This document shows positions 1 through 5,369 of a DNA stretch of 5,369 nucleotides, piece after piece. Position 1 is the stretch's first letter; each line of letters starts with the position of its first letter. Below the pieces are notes generated by a model. The model searched no databases and was not told the DNA's origin. It worked only from the letters and a program-made list of their open reading frames with translations. Origin of the DNA: CAYXVB01 sp964467785 (lineage in GTDB: Bacteria > Bdellovibrionota > UBA1018); the NCBI GenBank assembly GCA_964467785.1, contig CAYXVB010000217.1, forward strand, positions 1-5,369, read 5' to 3'. A program made the translations under genes and the position numbers.

Positions 1-1
1 C

Positions 2-748
2 GAGACGGTCAAGGCCGGAGGCAAGGTCGTGCAGGAGACCCGCACTTTCGATTCCTCGCGCGGCGTGACGCTGTCGATGCGCTCCAAGGAAGAGGCGATG
101 GACTACCGTTATTTCCCGGATCCGGATCTTCTGCCGCTGCGCGTGCGCGGGGATTGGGTCGAGCGACTTCGCGGAATCCTCCCCGAATTGCCCGAGCAGC
201 GCAAAGCGCGCTATATGAAAGAACTCGGGCTCGGAGCGGACGACGCGGCGGCCATTACCGGATCGCGCGCGATGGCGGAGTTTTTCGAAGCGGTCATCGA
301 GGAGTTGCGCAAGGTGGGCGCTCCGCTGCAGGGTGGCGCTAAGGGCACGGCCAATTGGCTCACTGGCGAGATCACTCGTCTGCTCAATGACGAAGGCATC
401 GAGCTGGCCCAGTGCCGGGTCACTCCGCGCCACCTGGCCGAGCTCGTTCAGCTCGGGCTCAAGCAGGTCGTCTCCAGTACCGGCGCGAAACAGGTCTTGG
501 CAACTGTCTGGAAAACAGGCGAAGGTGTGGAGACCGTCGTCGATCGCGAAGGACTCCGCCAGGTGAGCGACACCTCGGCGCTCGAGCCCGCGGTGGACGA
601 GGTGCTTGCCGAGTTCCCGGCCCAGCTCGCGGAGCTCAAGGGCGGCAAGGACAAGGTGATGGGATTTTTCGTGGGACAAGTGATGAAGCGGACAGGGGGC
701 AAGGCCAACCCTTCGCTCGTCCAGGAACTGATCCGCCGGAAGCTCTGA
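2..748 (+). CDS. gatB: Aspartyl/glutamyl-tRNA(Asn/Gln) amidotransferase subunit B, C-terminal half (5' end outside window)
   Basis: GatB is the tRNA-binding and kinase-like subunit of the cytoplasmic GatCAB complex. The complex converts Glu-tRNA(Gln) and/or Asp-tRNA(Asn) to the correctly charged Gln- or Asn-tRNA in bacteria that lack the direct synthetase. The reading frame is open from base 2 and gives 248 residues before TGA, about half of the usual ~480. Visible residues 35-46 (YRYFPDPDLLPL) are the hallmark at the end of the GatB catalytic cradle, preceded by the conserved SMRSKEEA. A helical segment follows, then the YqeY-like C-terminal tail, which carries ANWLTGE, TSALEPAVDEVL, GFFVGQVMKRTGGKANP and a terminal basic RRKL. 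No frameshift or missing motif is seen. In-frame GTG and ATG codons near the edge are internal, because homologous sequence continues upstream of them. It is followed after 35 bp by asmA on the same strand. gatA and gatC are not in the window. Identification is near certain; whether it acts on Asn, Gln or both cannot be told. Confidence 0.97.
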   Translation, partial: ETVKAGGKVVQETRTFDSSRGVTLSMRSKEEAMDYRYFPDPDLLPLRVRGDWVERLRGILPELPEQRKARYMKELGLGADDAAAITGSRAMAEFFEAVIEELRKVGAPLQGGAKGTANWLTGEITRLLNDEGIELAQCRVTPRHLAELVQLGLKQVVSSTGAKQVLATVWKTGEGVETVVDREGLRQVSDTSALEPAVDEVLAEFPAQLAELKGGKDKVMGFFVGQVMKRTGGKANPSLVQELIRRKL

Positions 749-768
749 GTTTCCGCGCGAAGCATGAT

Positions 769-776
769 GGAGAAGG
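769..776 (+). promoter_or_regulatory. Ribosome binding site of the AsmA-family gene
   Basis: GGAGAAGG ends 7 nt before the ATG at 784. This fixes that ATG as the start, although the frame is open far upstream inside gatB and the protein has two further Met codons at residues 8 and 9. The ATGs at 764 and 767 are in another frame. Confidence 0.75.
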
Positions 777-783
777 TACTCAG

Positions 784-3225
784 ATGAAGCTGCTCAAGAA
801 ACTCATGATGGTCTTCGGCGCGTTATTCCTACTGCTCGTCGCGGCTGCCGCGATCGTCCCGCTCGTCGTCGACGTCGACAAGTATCGTCCCGAGGTGGAG
901 ACCGCGGTCAACGATCGGATCAACGGGAAGTTCACCCTCGGTAAGCTCAAGCTCTCCCTTTGGGGACAGATCCGGATCCAAGTGGGCGGCCTCAAGCTCG
1001 CCGACGGCCGCGGCCACGAAGTCGTCTCTGTCAACGATGCGTACTTTCATCTGCCGTTCACTTCGATTCTGAGCGGCTCCCCGTCGCTGATCTTCAAAAT
1101 GGACAAGCCCGTGGTGCGCGTGAGTCGCGACGCGGCCGGCAAGCTCAACGTGATGGCTCTCATGAAGTCCTCCGGGGAGGCCGCGCCGTCCCAGTCGGGC
1201 ACGCCCTCGCAAGCTCCCGTAGCGGGCGGCGCTTCCAAGAGCGTCACTTTGCCTGCGATCGTCTCGCAGTCGCGCCTCACTCTCGAGATGACCCGAGCGC
1301 TGGTCTCCTACAAGGACGCCGCGACGGGCCTCGACACGCAGGTCAGTGATTTCAACTTCGCGATGCGGGACATCTCGCTCTCCCGTCCGATCCAGATCGA
1401 AGCGTGGGCGGATCTCGACACCCGCATGGGCAAGTCGCTGGCGGTGAAGGGCCCGTTCCGCCTCAAAGCGACTGCGCAGGCCAGCGTCGTCGAGGGCAAG
1501 GTCGGCCAATTCGCGCTGACCGCGCGCGCCAGTCTCGATGATCTCGATATCCAGTCGGGTGAGCTGTTCCACAAACGGCCCGGCATGGCGGCCAATGCGG
1601 ATCTCGTGATGAACGCGAACGACCGCGAGGCGCGGATCGAGAAGCTCAACGTCCGGTTCTTCAACGCCGAGGTGCAGTCGCAGGGCGTGATCACCAACCT
1701 GGCGACCAGTCCGGCCGTGCAGTATTCGTTCAAGTCCAACTCGATCGAATTCAAGCCCTGGGTGGAGCTCGTCCCGATGCTCGCCGAATACGAGCTCGGA
1801 GGCGCGGCCTCGATCCAGGGCGAGGCAAAGGGACCCGCCGACAAGCTCGGCTACAACGCGTTCATCAAGGTGGAAGCGCTCACGGCCAAAGCGCCTAAGC
1901 TCAAGACCCGTCCGCAGTTCGATGGCACGGTCAAGATCGCCACTGACCAGATCGAGGATCTGGTCCTCACCATGAAGGCTCCGGGAAATGACCTTAAGGT
2001 TCAGGGCAAGATGGTCTCGTTCTCCGCGCCCAAGCTGGCGCTGGACGTGACCTCCAACGAACTGGACCTGGATCAGCTCGTCGAGTTTCCGCCGATGGGC
2101 ACCAAAAAGTCCACGGCCACCGGTGGCGCCGCGGTTCCGGCCGACAAGAAGGCGGCGCCCGCATCCGAGAGTCAGGCGTCTGCCGAATCGGATTACGACG
2201 CCCTGCTCGAGCCGATGCGCGACATGAAGCTGATGAAGGCCTTCGTCGCATCGATGAACGTCAACATGAAGATGATCAAGGCCTACAATGTCCGGATGAC
2301 CGACATCGTGGGCAAAGCCGCCATGAAGGATCTCGCCGCCAGCATCGACTCGTTGGCGATGAAGATCTGGAGCGGGACGGCCAAGGCCACGTTTTATACC
2401 GATATGAAGCCTAAGGCGCCGACCTATCGCTTCAGTACAAACGTGGCGGGCCTGGAGCTGCAACAGGCGGTGGAATCGCAGTTCCATCTTTTCAAGAACA
2501 CGCTGCTCGGCAAGGCGAGCTTTGACATGACGGGAGAGGGGAAGAGCTTTAATCCCACGCCGGCCATGCAGAATCTCAAAGCCAAAGGCAAGCTTCGGGT
2601 GGATCGGGCCACCTTTGCCACGATCGACGTGGCGCGGATGACGACCGAGGCGCTCAATGGAGCCCTTGCCAAAGTCGGCGATCAGGTCCCTGCTCTCAAG
2701 GGTAAGTCGATCGGCGGCATGGGTAGCGGTTCCTCGAAATACGACTATGTGAGCTCCACCTTCGTGATCGACAATGGCCGGTTCACGGCGCCGGACTTCG
2801 TGGCCAAGGCGGCGCCCAACATGGGCATCGATCTCAAGGGGGCGCTCACGGTGGGGATGATCGACTACAAACTCGATACCACCTGGGACGTGATCGATAC
2901 GTATAACCAGACCAAGGCCCGGGACCTCTCGGCCGACATCAATGGCGTGCGAGTGGACCACATTCTAGCCGAGGGAAGCAATCCGGTGCGCTTCACCGTG
3001 CATGCGGGAGGGACGGCGTTCAGTCCGACTTATTCCTACACGGAAGTGCCGGGACAGCTGGCCAAAGTGGCTGCTTCAAACGTCGGCCGCGCGCTCGGCG
3101 CCCGGGCGCAGGAGGAGATCCGTAAAAAAGCCGAGCAGCTCATTCCCAAGGAGATCCAGAAGGCGGTACCCCAGCAGGCCCCGCAGCAGATTCAGGATCT
3201 GGGCAAAAAACTGTTTGGCGGGTAA
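784..3225 (+). CDS. AsmA-family protein, inner-membrane anchored, periplasmic
   Basis: The predicted protein has 813 residues. Residues 1-6 are basic (MKLLKK), and residues 7-29 form one hydrophobic helix, a signal anchor that would leave the body in the periplasm. Directly after it comes the AsmA N-terminal signature: DVDKYRPEVETAVN (30-43), GKFTLGKLKLSLWG, then a VGGLKLADG-type strand. The C-terminal AsmA_2-like part runs from about 470: a segment resembling WSGTAKATF, FSTNVAGLELQQ, then LLGKASFDMTGEGKS near 574 and KLRVDRATFATIDVARM near 603-619. The protein ends in an amphipathic, basic tail closing with LGKKLFGG, a common AsmA ending. Two Ser/Ala/Pro/Gly-rich linkers (about 129-153 and 440-470) separate the beta-rich blocks. 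It is longer than E. coli AsmA (617). Family knowledge: AsmA-like proteins (AsmA, TamB, YhdP, YdbH) affect outer-membrane assembly, and several are thought to be grooved bridges for phospholipid transport. The exact substrate here is unknown. It is probably co-transcribed with gatB (35-bp gap). The 3' neighbour is a probable lipoprotein, which fits an envelope role but does not prove one. Confidence 0.92.
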   Translation: MKLLKKLMMVFGALFLLLVAAAAIVPLVVDVDKYRPEVETAVNDRINGKFTLGKLKLSLWGQIRIQVGGLKLADGRGHEVVSVNDAYFHLPFTSILSGSPSLIFKMDKPVVRVSRDAAGKLNVMALMKSSGEAAPSQSGTPSQAPVAGGASKSVTLPAIVSQSRLTLEMTRALVSYKDAATGLDTQVSDFNFAMRDISLSRPIQIEAWADLDTRMGKSLAVKGPFRLKATAQASVVEGKVGQFALTARASLDDLDIQSGELFHKRPGMAANADLVMNANDREARIEKLNVRFFNAEVQSQGVITNLATSPAVQYSFKSNSIEFKPWVELVPMLAEYELGGAASIQGEAKGPADKLGYNAFIKVEALTAKAPKLKTRPQFDGTVKIATDQIEDLVLTMKAPGNDLKVQGKMVSFSAPKLALDVTSNELDLDQLVEFPPMGTKKSTATGGAAVPADKKAAPASESQASAESDYDALLEPMRDMKLMKAFVASMNVNMKMIKAYNVRMTDIVGKAAMKDLAASIDSLAMKIWSGTAKATFYTDMKPKAPTYRFSTNVAGLELQQAVESQFHLFKNTLLGKASFDMTGEGKSFNPTPAMQNLKAKGKLRVDRATFATIDVARMTTEALNGALAKVGDQVPALKGKSIGGMGSGSSKYDYVSSTFVIDNGRFTAPDFVAKAAPNMGIDLKGALTVGMIDYKLDTTWDVIDTYNQTKARDLSADINGVRVDHILAEGSNPVRFTVHAGGTAFSPTYSYTEVPGQLAKVAASNVGRALGARAQEEIRKKAEQLIPKEIQKAVPQQAPQQIQDLGKKLFGG

Positions 3226-3245
3226 GCTTTGTACGGATCAAAAAA

Positions 3246-3255
3246 GAGAGAGAGA
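3246..3255 (+). repeat. (GA)5 dinucleotide tract overlapping the lipoprotein ribosome binding site
   Basis: An A6 run (3240-3245) is followed by five GA units ending 5 nt before the ATG at 3261. It is the only purine-rich stretch upstream of that start, so it must serve as the Shine-Dalgarno region, offering several overlapping weak GAGAG registers instead of one strong GGAGG. Simple tracts of this kind can change length by slippage. Confidence 0.55.
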
Positions 3256-3260
3256 CAGTC

Positions 3261-3716
3261 ATGAAGATGAAACGCAACGGAACTTTCGAAGCATTGATGG
3301 TCGCGACCCTGACGACGCTGGCGCTGGTCAGCGGCGGCTGCTCGAGCGATCGCGCCAAAAACAAGGCCAAGGAAGCTGCGGCCCGTTACTGGCAGGACAA
3401 GGCCTACCCGGGCAAGTCCTTTGACGTCCAGGTGGTCGAGGCCGAAAAGGGCGACGGTGGGACCTTCCGGGTGAAGGGGATCGTCGACGGCGAAACCCGC
3501 GTCGGAACCTTCAACCCCGAGAGCGAGACTTTTTCCGAAGGCTATTACTCGCTGGCCAGCGAGCGGAACAAACGCATCGCCGAGCTAGAGCAGGAAGTGA
3601 AATACTGGAAGGAAAAATACGAGTCCTCCGACAAGGAGAACTACAAGCTCAAGGTCCGACTCGGCATCAATGCGGACGCCGAGCCCTCCACCAAGAAAAA
3701 GACCGAGTCCCAGTAA
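3261..3716 (+). CDS. Probable lipoprotein with C-terminal coiled coil, family not recognised
   Basis: The product has 151 residues. The N-terminus has a basic n-region (MKMKR), a hydrophobic stretch (about 11-23) and a Cys at 27 in the context LVSGGC, followed by SSD. This looks like a lipoprotein signal peptide, but the lipobox is imperfect: Ser rather than Leu at -3, and Glu10 sits at the edge of the hydrophobic core. Residues 28-48 are Lys/Ala-rich. Residues 52-96 look like a small beta-rich block with alternating polar and hydrophobic residues (FDVQVVEAE, FRVKGIVDG, RVGTFNPES). Residues about 98-134 are strongly charged with heptad-like hydrophobics (I106, L109, V113, W116, Y120, N127, L130, L134), which suggests a coiled coil. 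The tail is Lys/Ser-rich. A start at the second ATG (3267) is also possible. I cannot assign a function. It sits 35 bp after asmA and its TAA overlaps the ATG of ppx, so it is probably translated in coupling with that gene. Confidence 0.8.
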   Translation: MKMKRNGTFEALMVATLTTLALVSGGCSSDRAKNKAKEAAARYWQDKAYPGKSFDVQVVEAEKGDGGTFRVKGIVDGETRVGTFNPESETFSEGYYSLASERNKRIAELEQEVKYWKEKYESSDKENYKLKVRLGINADAEPSTKKKTESQ

Positions 3717-4615
3717 TGGCGATCCGTGGCTCGATTGATCTCGGCACCAACACCTGTCTCTTGCTTGTGGCGGACGTGAGTCCTTCGCGCGAGATCCGCG
3801 TGGTCTCTGATCACGCAACCGTGGTCCGGCTGGGCCAAGGGGTGGACCAGGCCCGGAGTCTCCATCCCGATGCGATGGAGCGAACTCTGGCTTGCCTGAT
3901 CCGTTATTCGAAGATCCTGCGCGATGCAGGCGGAGATCCCGCGCAAGCGGTCTGCGTGGCGACGAGCCAGGCGCGCGACTCCGGCAATGGCGCGGAGTTC
4001 TTCGCGCGCGTGGAGCGCGAGACGGGCTTACGTTTCCAGGTGATCTCCGGCGATGAGGAAGCCCGACTCACTTTTCGCGGAGCGCTCCTGCCCGGATTGG
4101 ATCCGGCGACCTCCGCGGTGATTGACATCGGGGGGGGAAGCACCGAGATCATCTCCGCGTCCGGCGGACAGAGCGTGGATTTGGGCTCCGTGCGGTTCAC
4201 CGAGCGTTATCTCAAGTCGGATCCCGTTCGGGATGAAGAGTTCTGGACCTGCCAAGCTGCCATCGACAGTGCACTGGAGCCGCTTCTAGCCTGGCGCAAG
4301 CGTCAAAAGGCTGACATCCAGCTCGTGGCAGTAGCTGGGACCGCGACCTCTCTGGCGGCCTGGCAGCTCGGATTGGCCCGTTTCGACGCTCGAGCGATTG
4401 ACGAGTGCGTCCTGACGCGGGGGGATGTCCACCGCATGGTCGAGGAGCTTAAATGGCGCAGTCAGAAAGAGCGCCTGCAGCTCACTGGGATCGAGGCCGG
4501 AAGGGCGGACGTGCTCCTAGCCGGAGCCATGATTCTCTGGCGGGCCATGGAAACATTGAATTTTTTCAATTGCCGAATTTCCACCCGCGGCCTTCGATTT
4601 GGGGCGCTTCTTTAA
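3716..4615 (+). CDS. Ppx/GppA-family phosphatase (short form)
   Basis: The 299-residue protein belongs to the exopolyphosphatase / pppGpp phosphohydrolase family of the actin-like ATPase (ASKHA) superfamily. These enzymes remove the terminal phosphate from polyphosphate, or convert pppGpp to ppGpp, in the cytoplasm. Motifs in order: IDLGTNTCLLLV (7-18, phosphate 1 loop), VCVATSQARDSGN (79-91), ISGDEEARLTFRGA (110-123), VIDIGGGSTEI (135-145, phosphate 2 loop), LGSVRFTERYL (156-166), AGTATSLA (207-214, usually GGT in the family, here Ala first), R263/D265 in GRADVLLAGA, and C-terminal RGLRFGALL. By alignment from memory, E115, D137 and E144 correspond to E. coli Ppx E121, D143 and E150. It covers only the two catalytic domains. 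The C-terminal HD-like extension of E. coli Ppx and GppA (about 500 residues) is absent, as in other ~300-residue bacterial members. The ATG shares its A with the upstream TAA and no clear Shine-Dalgarno precedes it, which points to translational coupling. Sequence alone does not decide between polyphosphate and pppGpp as substrate. Confidence 0.93.
   Translation: MAIRGSIDLGTNTCLLLVADVSPSREIRVVSDHATVVRLGQGVDQARSLHPDAMERTLACLIRYSKILRDAGGDPAQAVCVATSQARDSGNGAEFFARVERETGLRFQVISGDEEARLTFRGALLPGLDPATSAVIDIGGGSTEIISASGGQSVDLGSVRFTERYLKSDPVRDEEFWTCQAAIDSALEPLLAWRKRQKADIQLVAVAGTATSLAAWQLGLARFDARAIDECVLTRGDVHRMVEELKWRSQKERLQLTGIEAGRADVLLAGAMILWRAMETLNFFNCRISTRGLRFGALL
4130..4137 (+). repeat. G8 homopolymer inside the Ppx/GppA catalytic loop codons
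   Basis: Eight consecutive G encode most of the Gly-Gly-Gly of the DIGGGST phosphate-binding loop (codons ggg ggg gga). The frame as given is intact across it. Loss or gain of one G would truncate or scramble the last 160 residues, so the tract is both a possible slippage site and a likely place for sequencing error. Confidence 0.6.
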
Positions 4616-4659
4616 AGAATCAAGTTCAGGTCTGACGCTAATTCTCCGATCCGTGGATG

Positions 4660-4672
4660 TAACGGCCCGTTA
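4660..4672. repeat. Perfect inverted repeat TAACGG-C-CCGTTA
   Basis: Two 6-bp arms are separated by one base, 34 bp before the ATG of the sensor gene. With a one-base centre it suits a dimeric DNA-binding protein better than an RNA hairpin, which would keep only 5 bp around a 3-nt loop. No known operator is recognised. Confidence 0.45.
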
Positions 4673-4691
4673 GCCCTTGGCCGGGTCCGTC

Positions 4692-4698
4692 GGAGGAG
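4692..4698 (+). promoter_or_regulatory. Strong ribosome binding site of the NIT-domain sensor gene
   Basis: GGAGGAG ends 7 nt before the ATG at 4706, an almost ideal Shine-Dalgarno sequence. It sets the start of a gene that runs off the window without a stop codon. Confidence 0.8.
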
Positions 4699-4705
4699 AA
4701 CCTGA

Positions 4706-5369
4706 ATGTTCCGTCGATTCTCATTGAGAGTGCGGCTTCTGCTGATGGTGGCGCCGGTCTTCTTCGGCCTGTCATTCCTGTCGGCGCTGCTCATCTACCA
4801 ATGCTATCAAAGTCTCAGTCAGGCCAAGGGCATTCGCGAAGCGGCGCAGTATTTCGAGACCACTTCCGCGGTGATTCATCAGATGCAGCGCGAGCGCGGA
4901 ATGTCCGCGCTCTTTTTGAATAAAGGCACTCCGGCCGAAAAGCTCAATGATCAGCGCTCCGCGACCGACGTCCGCGTATCCAGCCTGCGGACACAGCTCG
5001 AGGTGCGCAAAGACGAGGTCAAGACCCAAGGCGAAAACCTCCTGAAGCAGTTACTCGAGCTCCGCAGCTATGTCGATGGACGGGGTGAGGCCTCCGAGTC
5101 GAACAAGAAATTCGGCGAACTGATTCGTGCTTTGATCCAGACGCAGGTCATCGCGGCGCGGAAGCACCATCTGCAAGGTCTCGAGGCGATGCTCGTCAGC
5201 CAGAGCATCTTCGAGATGGCAAAGGAAAGCATGGGACGACTGCGGGCGAGCGCGTCCGCGATCCTGGCGGCCGACAAACCGATCGGAATCGATCTGCTCA
5301 ATCAGGTTAATTCCTACCATAACGGAGTTGTGCTCAACATGCAGTCGCCGGGGCTCAATATCAGCGACG
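4706..5369 (+). CDS. NIT-domain membrane sensor, N-terminal part (probable methyl-accepting chemotaxis protein or sensor kinase; 3' end outside window)
   Basis: The frame is open from the ATG to the window edge, giving 221 residues and no stop. Residues 1-10 are basic (MFRRFSLRVR), and about 11-34 form a transmembrane helix. A predicted periplasmic, mostly helical region follows. Residues 58-71 (HQMQRERGMSALFL) match the signature of the NIT domain, where a helix carries Q-x-E-R-G-x-S-x-x-(Y/F)-L. About 120 residues later, MAKESMGRLRASASAILA (about 173-190) matches the second NIT signature (KE-x-x-G-x-x-RA). Family knowledge: NIT is a helical sensory domain of receptors that in some cases bind nitrate or nitrite. 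It is found in chemoreceptors, histidine kinases and nucleotide cyclases, normally between two membrane helices. The second membrane helix and the output domain lie beyond the edge, so the output type is inferred only. The ligand cannot be assigned. Start choice rests on the GGAGGAG site and on the signal-anchor helix that begins just after it. Confidence 0.85.
   Translation, partial: MFRRFSLRVRLLLMVAPVFFGLSFLSALLIYQCYQSLSQAKGIREAAQYFETTSAVIHQMQRERGMSALFLNKGTPAEKLNDQRSATDVRVSSLRTQLEVRKDEVKTQGENLLKQLLELRSYVDGRGEASESNKKFGELIRALIQTQVIAARKHHLQGLEAMLVSQSIFEMAKESMGRLRASASAILAADKPIGIDLLNQVNSYHNGVVLNMQSPGLNISD

Larger units (their letters stand above)
4616..4705 (+). other. 90-bp intergenic gap before the NIT-domain gene
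   Basis: This is the only gap over 35 bp in the window. It holds no GC hairpin followed by a T run, so no intrinsic terminator for the upstream operon is visible. No clear sigma70 -35/-10 pair was found by eye. It contains a perfect inverted repeat (4660-4672) and two stretches complementary to the downstream ribosome binding region: 4625-4631 with 4700-4706, and 4642-4647 with 4695-4700. A promoter for the sensor gene could lie here, but I cannot place it. Confidence 0.5.

Noticed and set aside
412..783. In-frame extension of the AsmA-family gene upstream to 412, overlapping gatB.
   Set aside because: The extension translates to Arg/Gly-rich sequence without features and is the +1-type shadow of gatB. 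The ATG at 784 has a good Shine-Dalgarno and starts directly with a signal anchor.
829..2961. A 710-codon open frame on the minus strand, antisense to the AsmA-family gene.
   Set aside because: Its translation is rich in Arg, His and Gly with no recognisable domain, typical of the complement of a GC-rich gene. The + strand frame shows clear AsmA motifs and a proper ribosome binding site.
3002..3424. A 140-codon + strand frame bridging the end of asmA and the start of the lipoprotein gene.
   Set aside because: It overlaps two well-supported genes in another frame, is highly Arg/Ser-rich, and lacks a ribosome binding site.
4555..4570. Hairpin ATTGAA-TTTT-TTCAAT as a terminator of the ppx operon.
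   Set aside because: It lies inside the Ppx coding sequence (codons around LNFFN), is AT-only in its loop, has a weak 6-bp stem and no T run after it.
4613..4641. Sigma-28-like promoter (TAAA, then GACGCTAA) ahead of the possible chemoreceptor.
   Set aside because: The -10-like part matches 6 of 8 positions of GCCGATAA, but the spacer from TAAA is 17 nt instead of the usual 15, and TAAA overlaps the ppx stop codon. Too weak to annotate.
4772..5320. Minus-strand open frames at 4772-5029 and 5051-5320.
   Set aside because: They are antisense to the NIT-domain gene, have no ribosome binding sites or motifs, and disappear as candidates once the + strand frame from 4706 is read through the window edge.

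Overview
The window is about 5.4 kb of GC-rich bacterial chromosome with five tightly packed genes, all on the + strand. The AsmA-family envelope protein, the lipoprotein-like signal peptide and the chemoreceptor-type sensor point to a Gram-negative bacterium. The style (high GC, NIT-domain sensor, short Ppx/GppA) would fit a deltaproteobacterial-grade lineage such as Bdellovibrionota or Myxococcota. That placement is inference; the sequence alone does not fix the taxon.

Layout: (1) the C-terminal half of gatB, the B subunit of the Asp/Glu-tRNA amidotransferase, entering from the left edge (2-748); (2) a large AsmA-family inner-membrane-anchored periplasmic protein (784-3225); (3) a small probable lipoprotein with a C-terminal coiled coil and no recognised family (3261-3716); (4) a short Ppx/GppA-type exopolyphosphatase or pppGpp phosphatase whose ATG overlaps the previous stop by one base (3716-4615); (5) after a 90-bp gap, the N-terminal part of a membrane sensor with a NIT (nitrate/nitrite-sensing type) domain, cut by the right edge (4706-5369).

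The first four genes have gaps of 35 bp, 35 bp and a 1-bp overlap, with no terminator visible between them, so they are probably one transcription unit that continues from upstream of gatB. The products do not form an obvious single pathway: translation fidelity, envelope biogenesis, an unknown envelope lipoprotein, and polyphosphate/alarmone turnover. The NIT gene has its own strong ribosome binding site. The gap before it holds a perfect 6+1+6 inverted repeat and stretches complementary to that ribosome binding site, so it is the only place in the window with suggestive regulatory structure.

I see no mobile element, CRISPR array, tRNA, rRNA or defence system. I found no convincing undescribed system. 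The best leads are the unrecognised lipoprotein coupled to Ppx/GppA, the NIT sensor with its leader, and simple-sequence tracts at functionally sensitive places: a G8 run in the Ppx catalytic loop codons and (GA)5 at the lipoprotein ribosome binding site.
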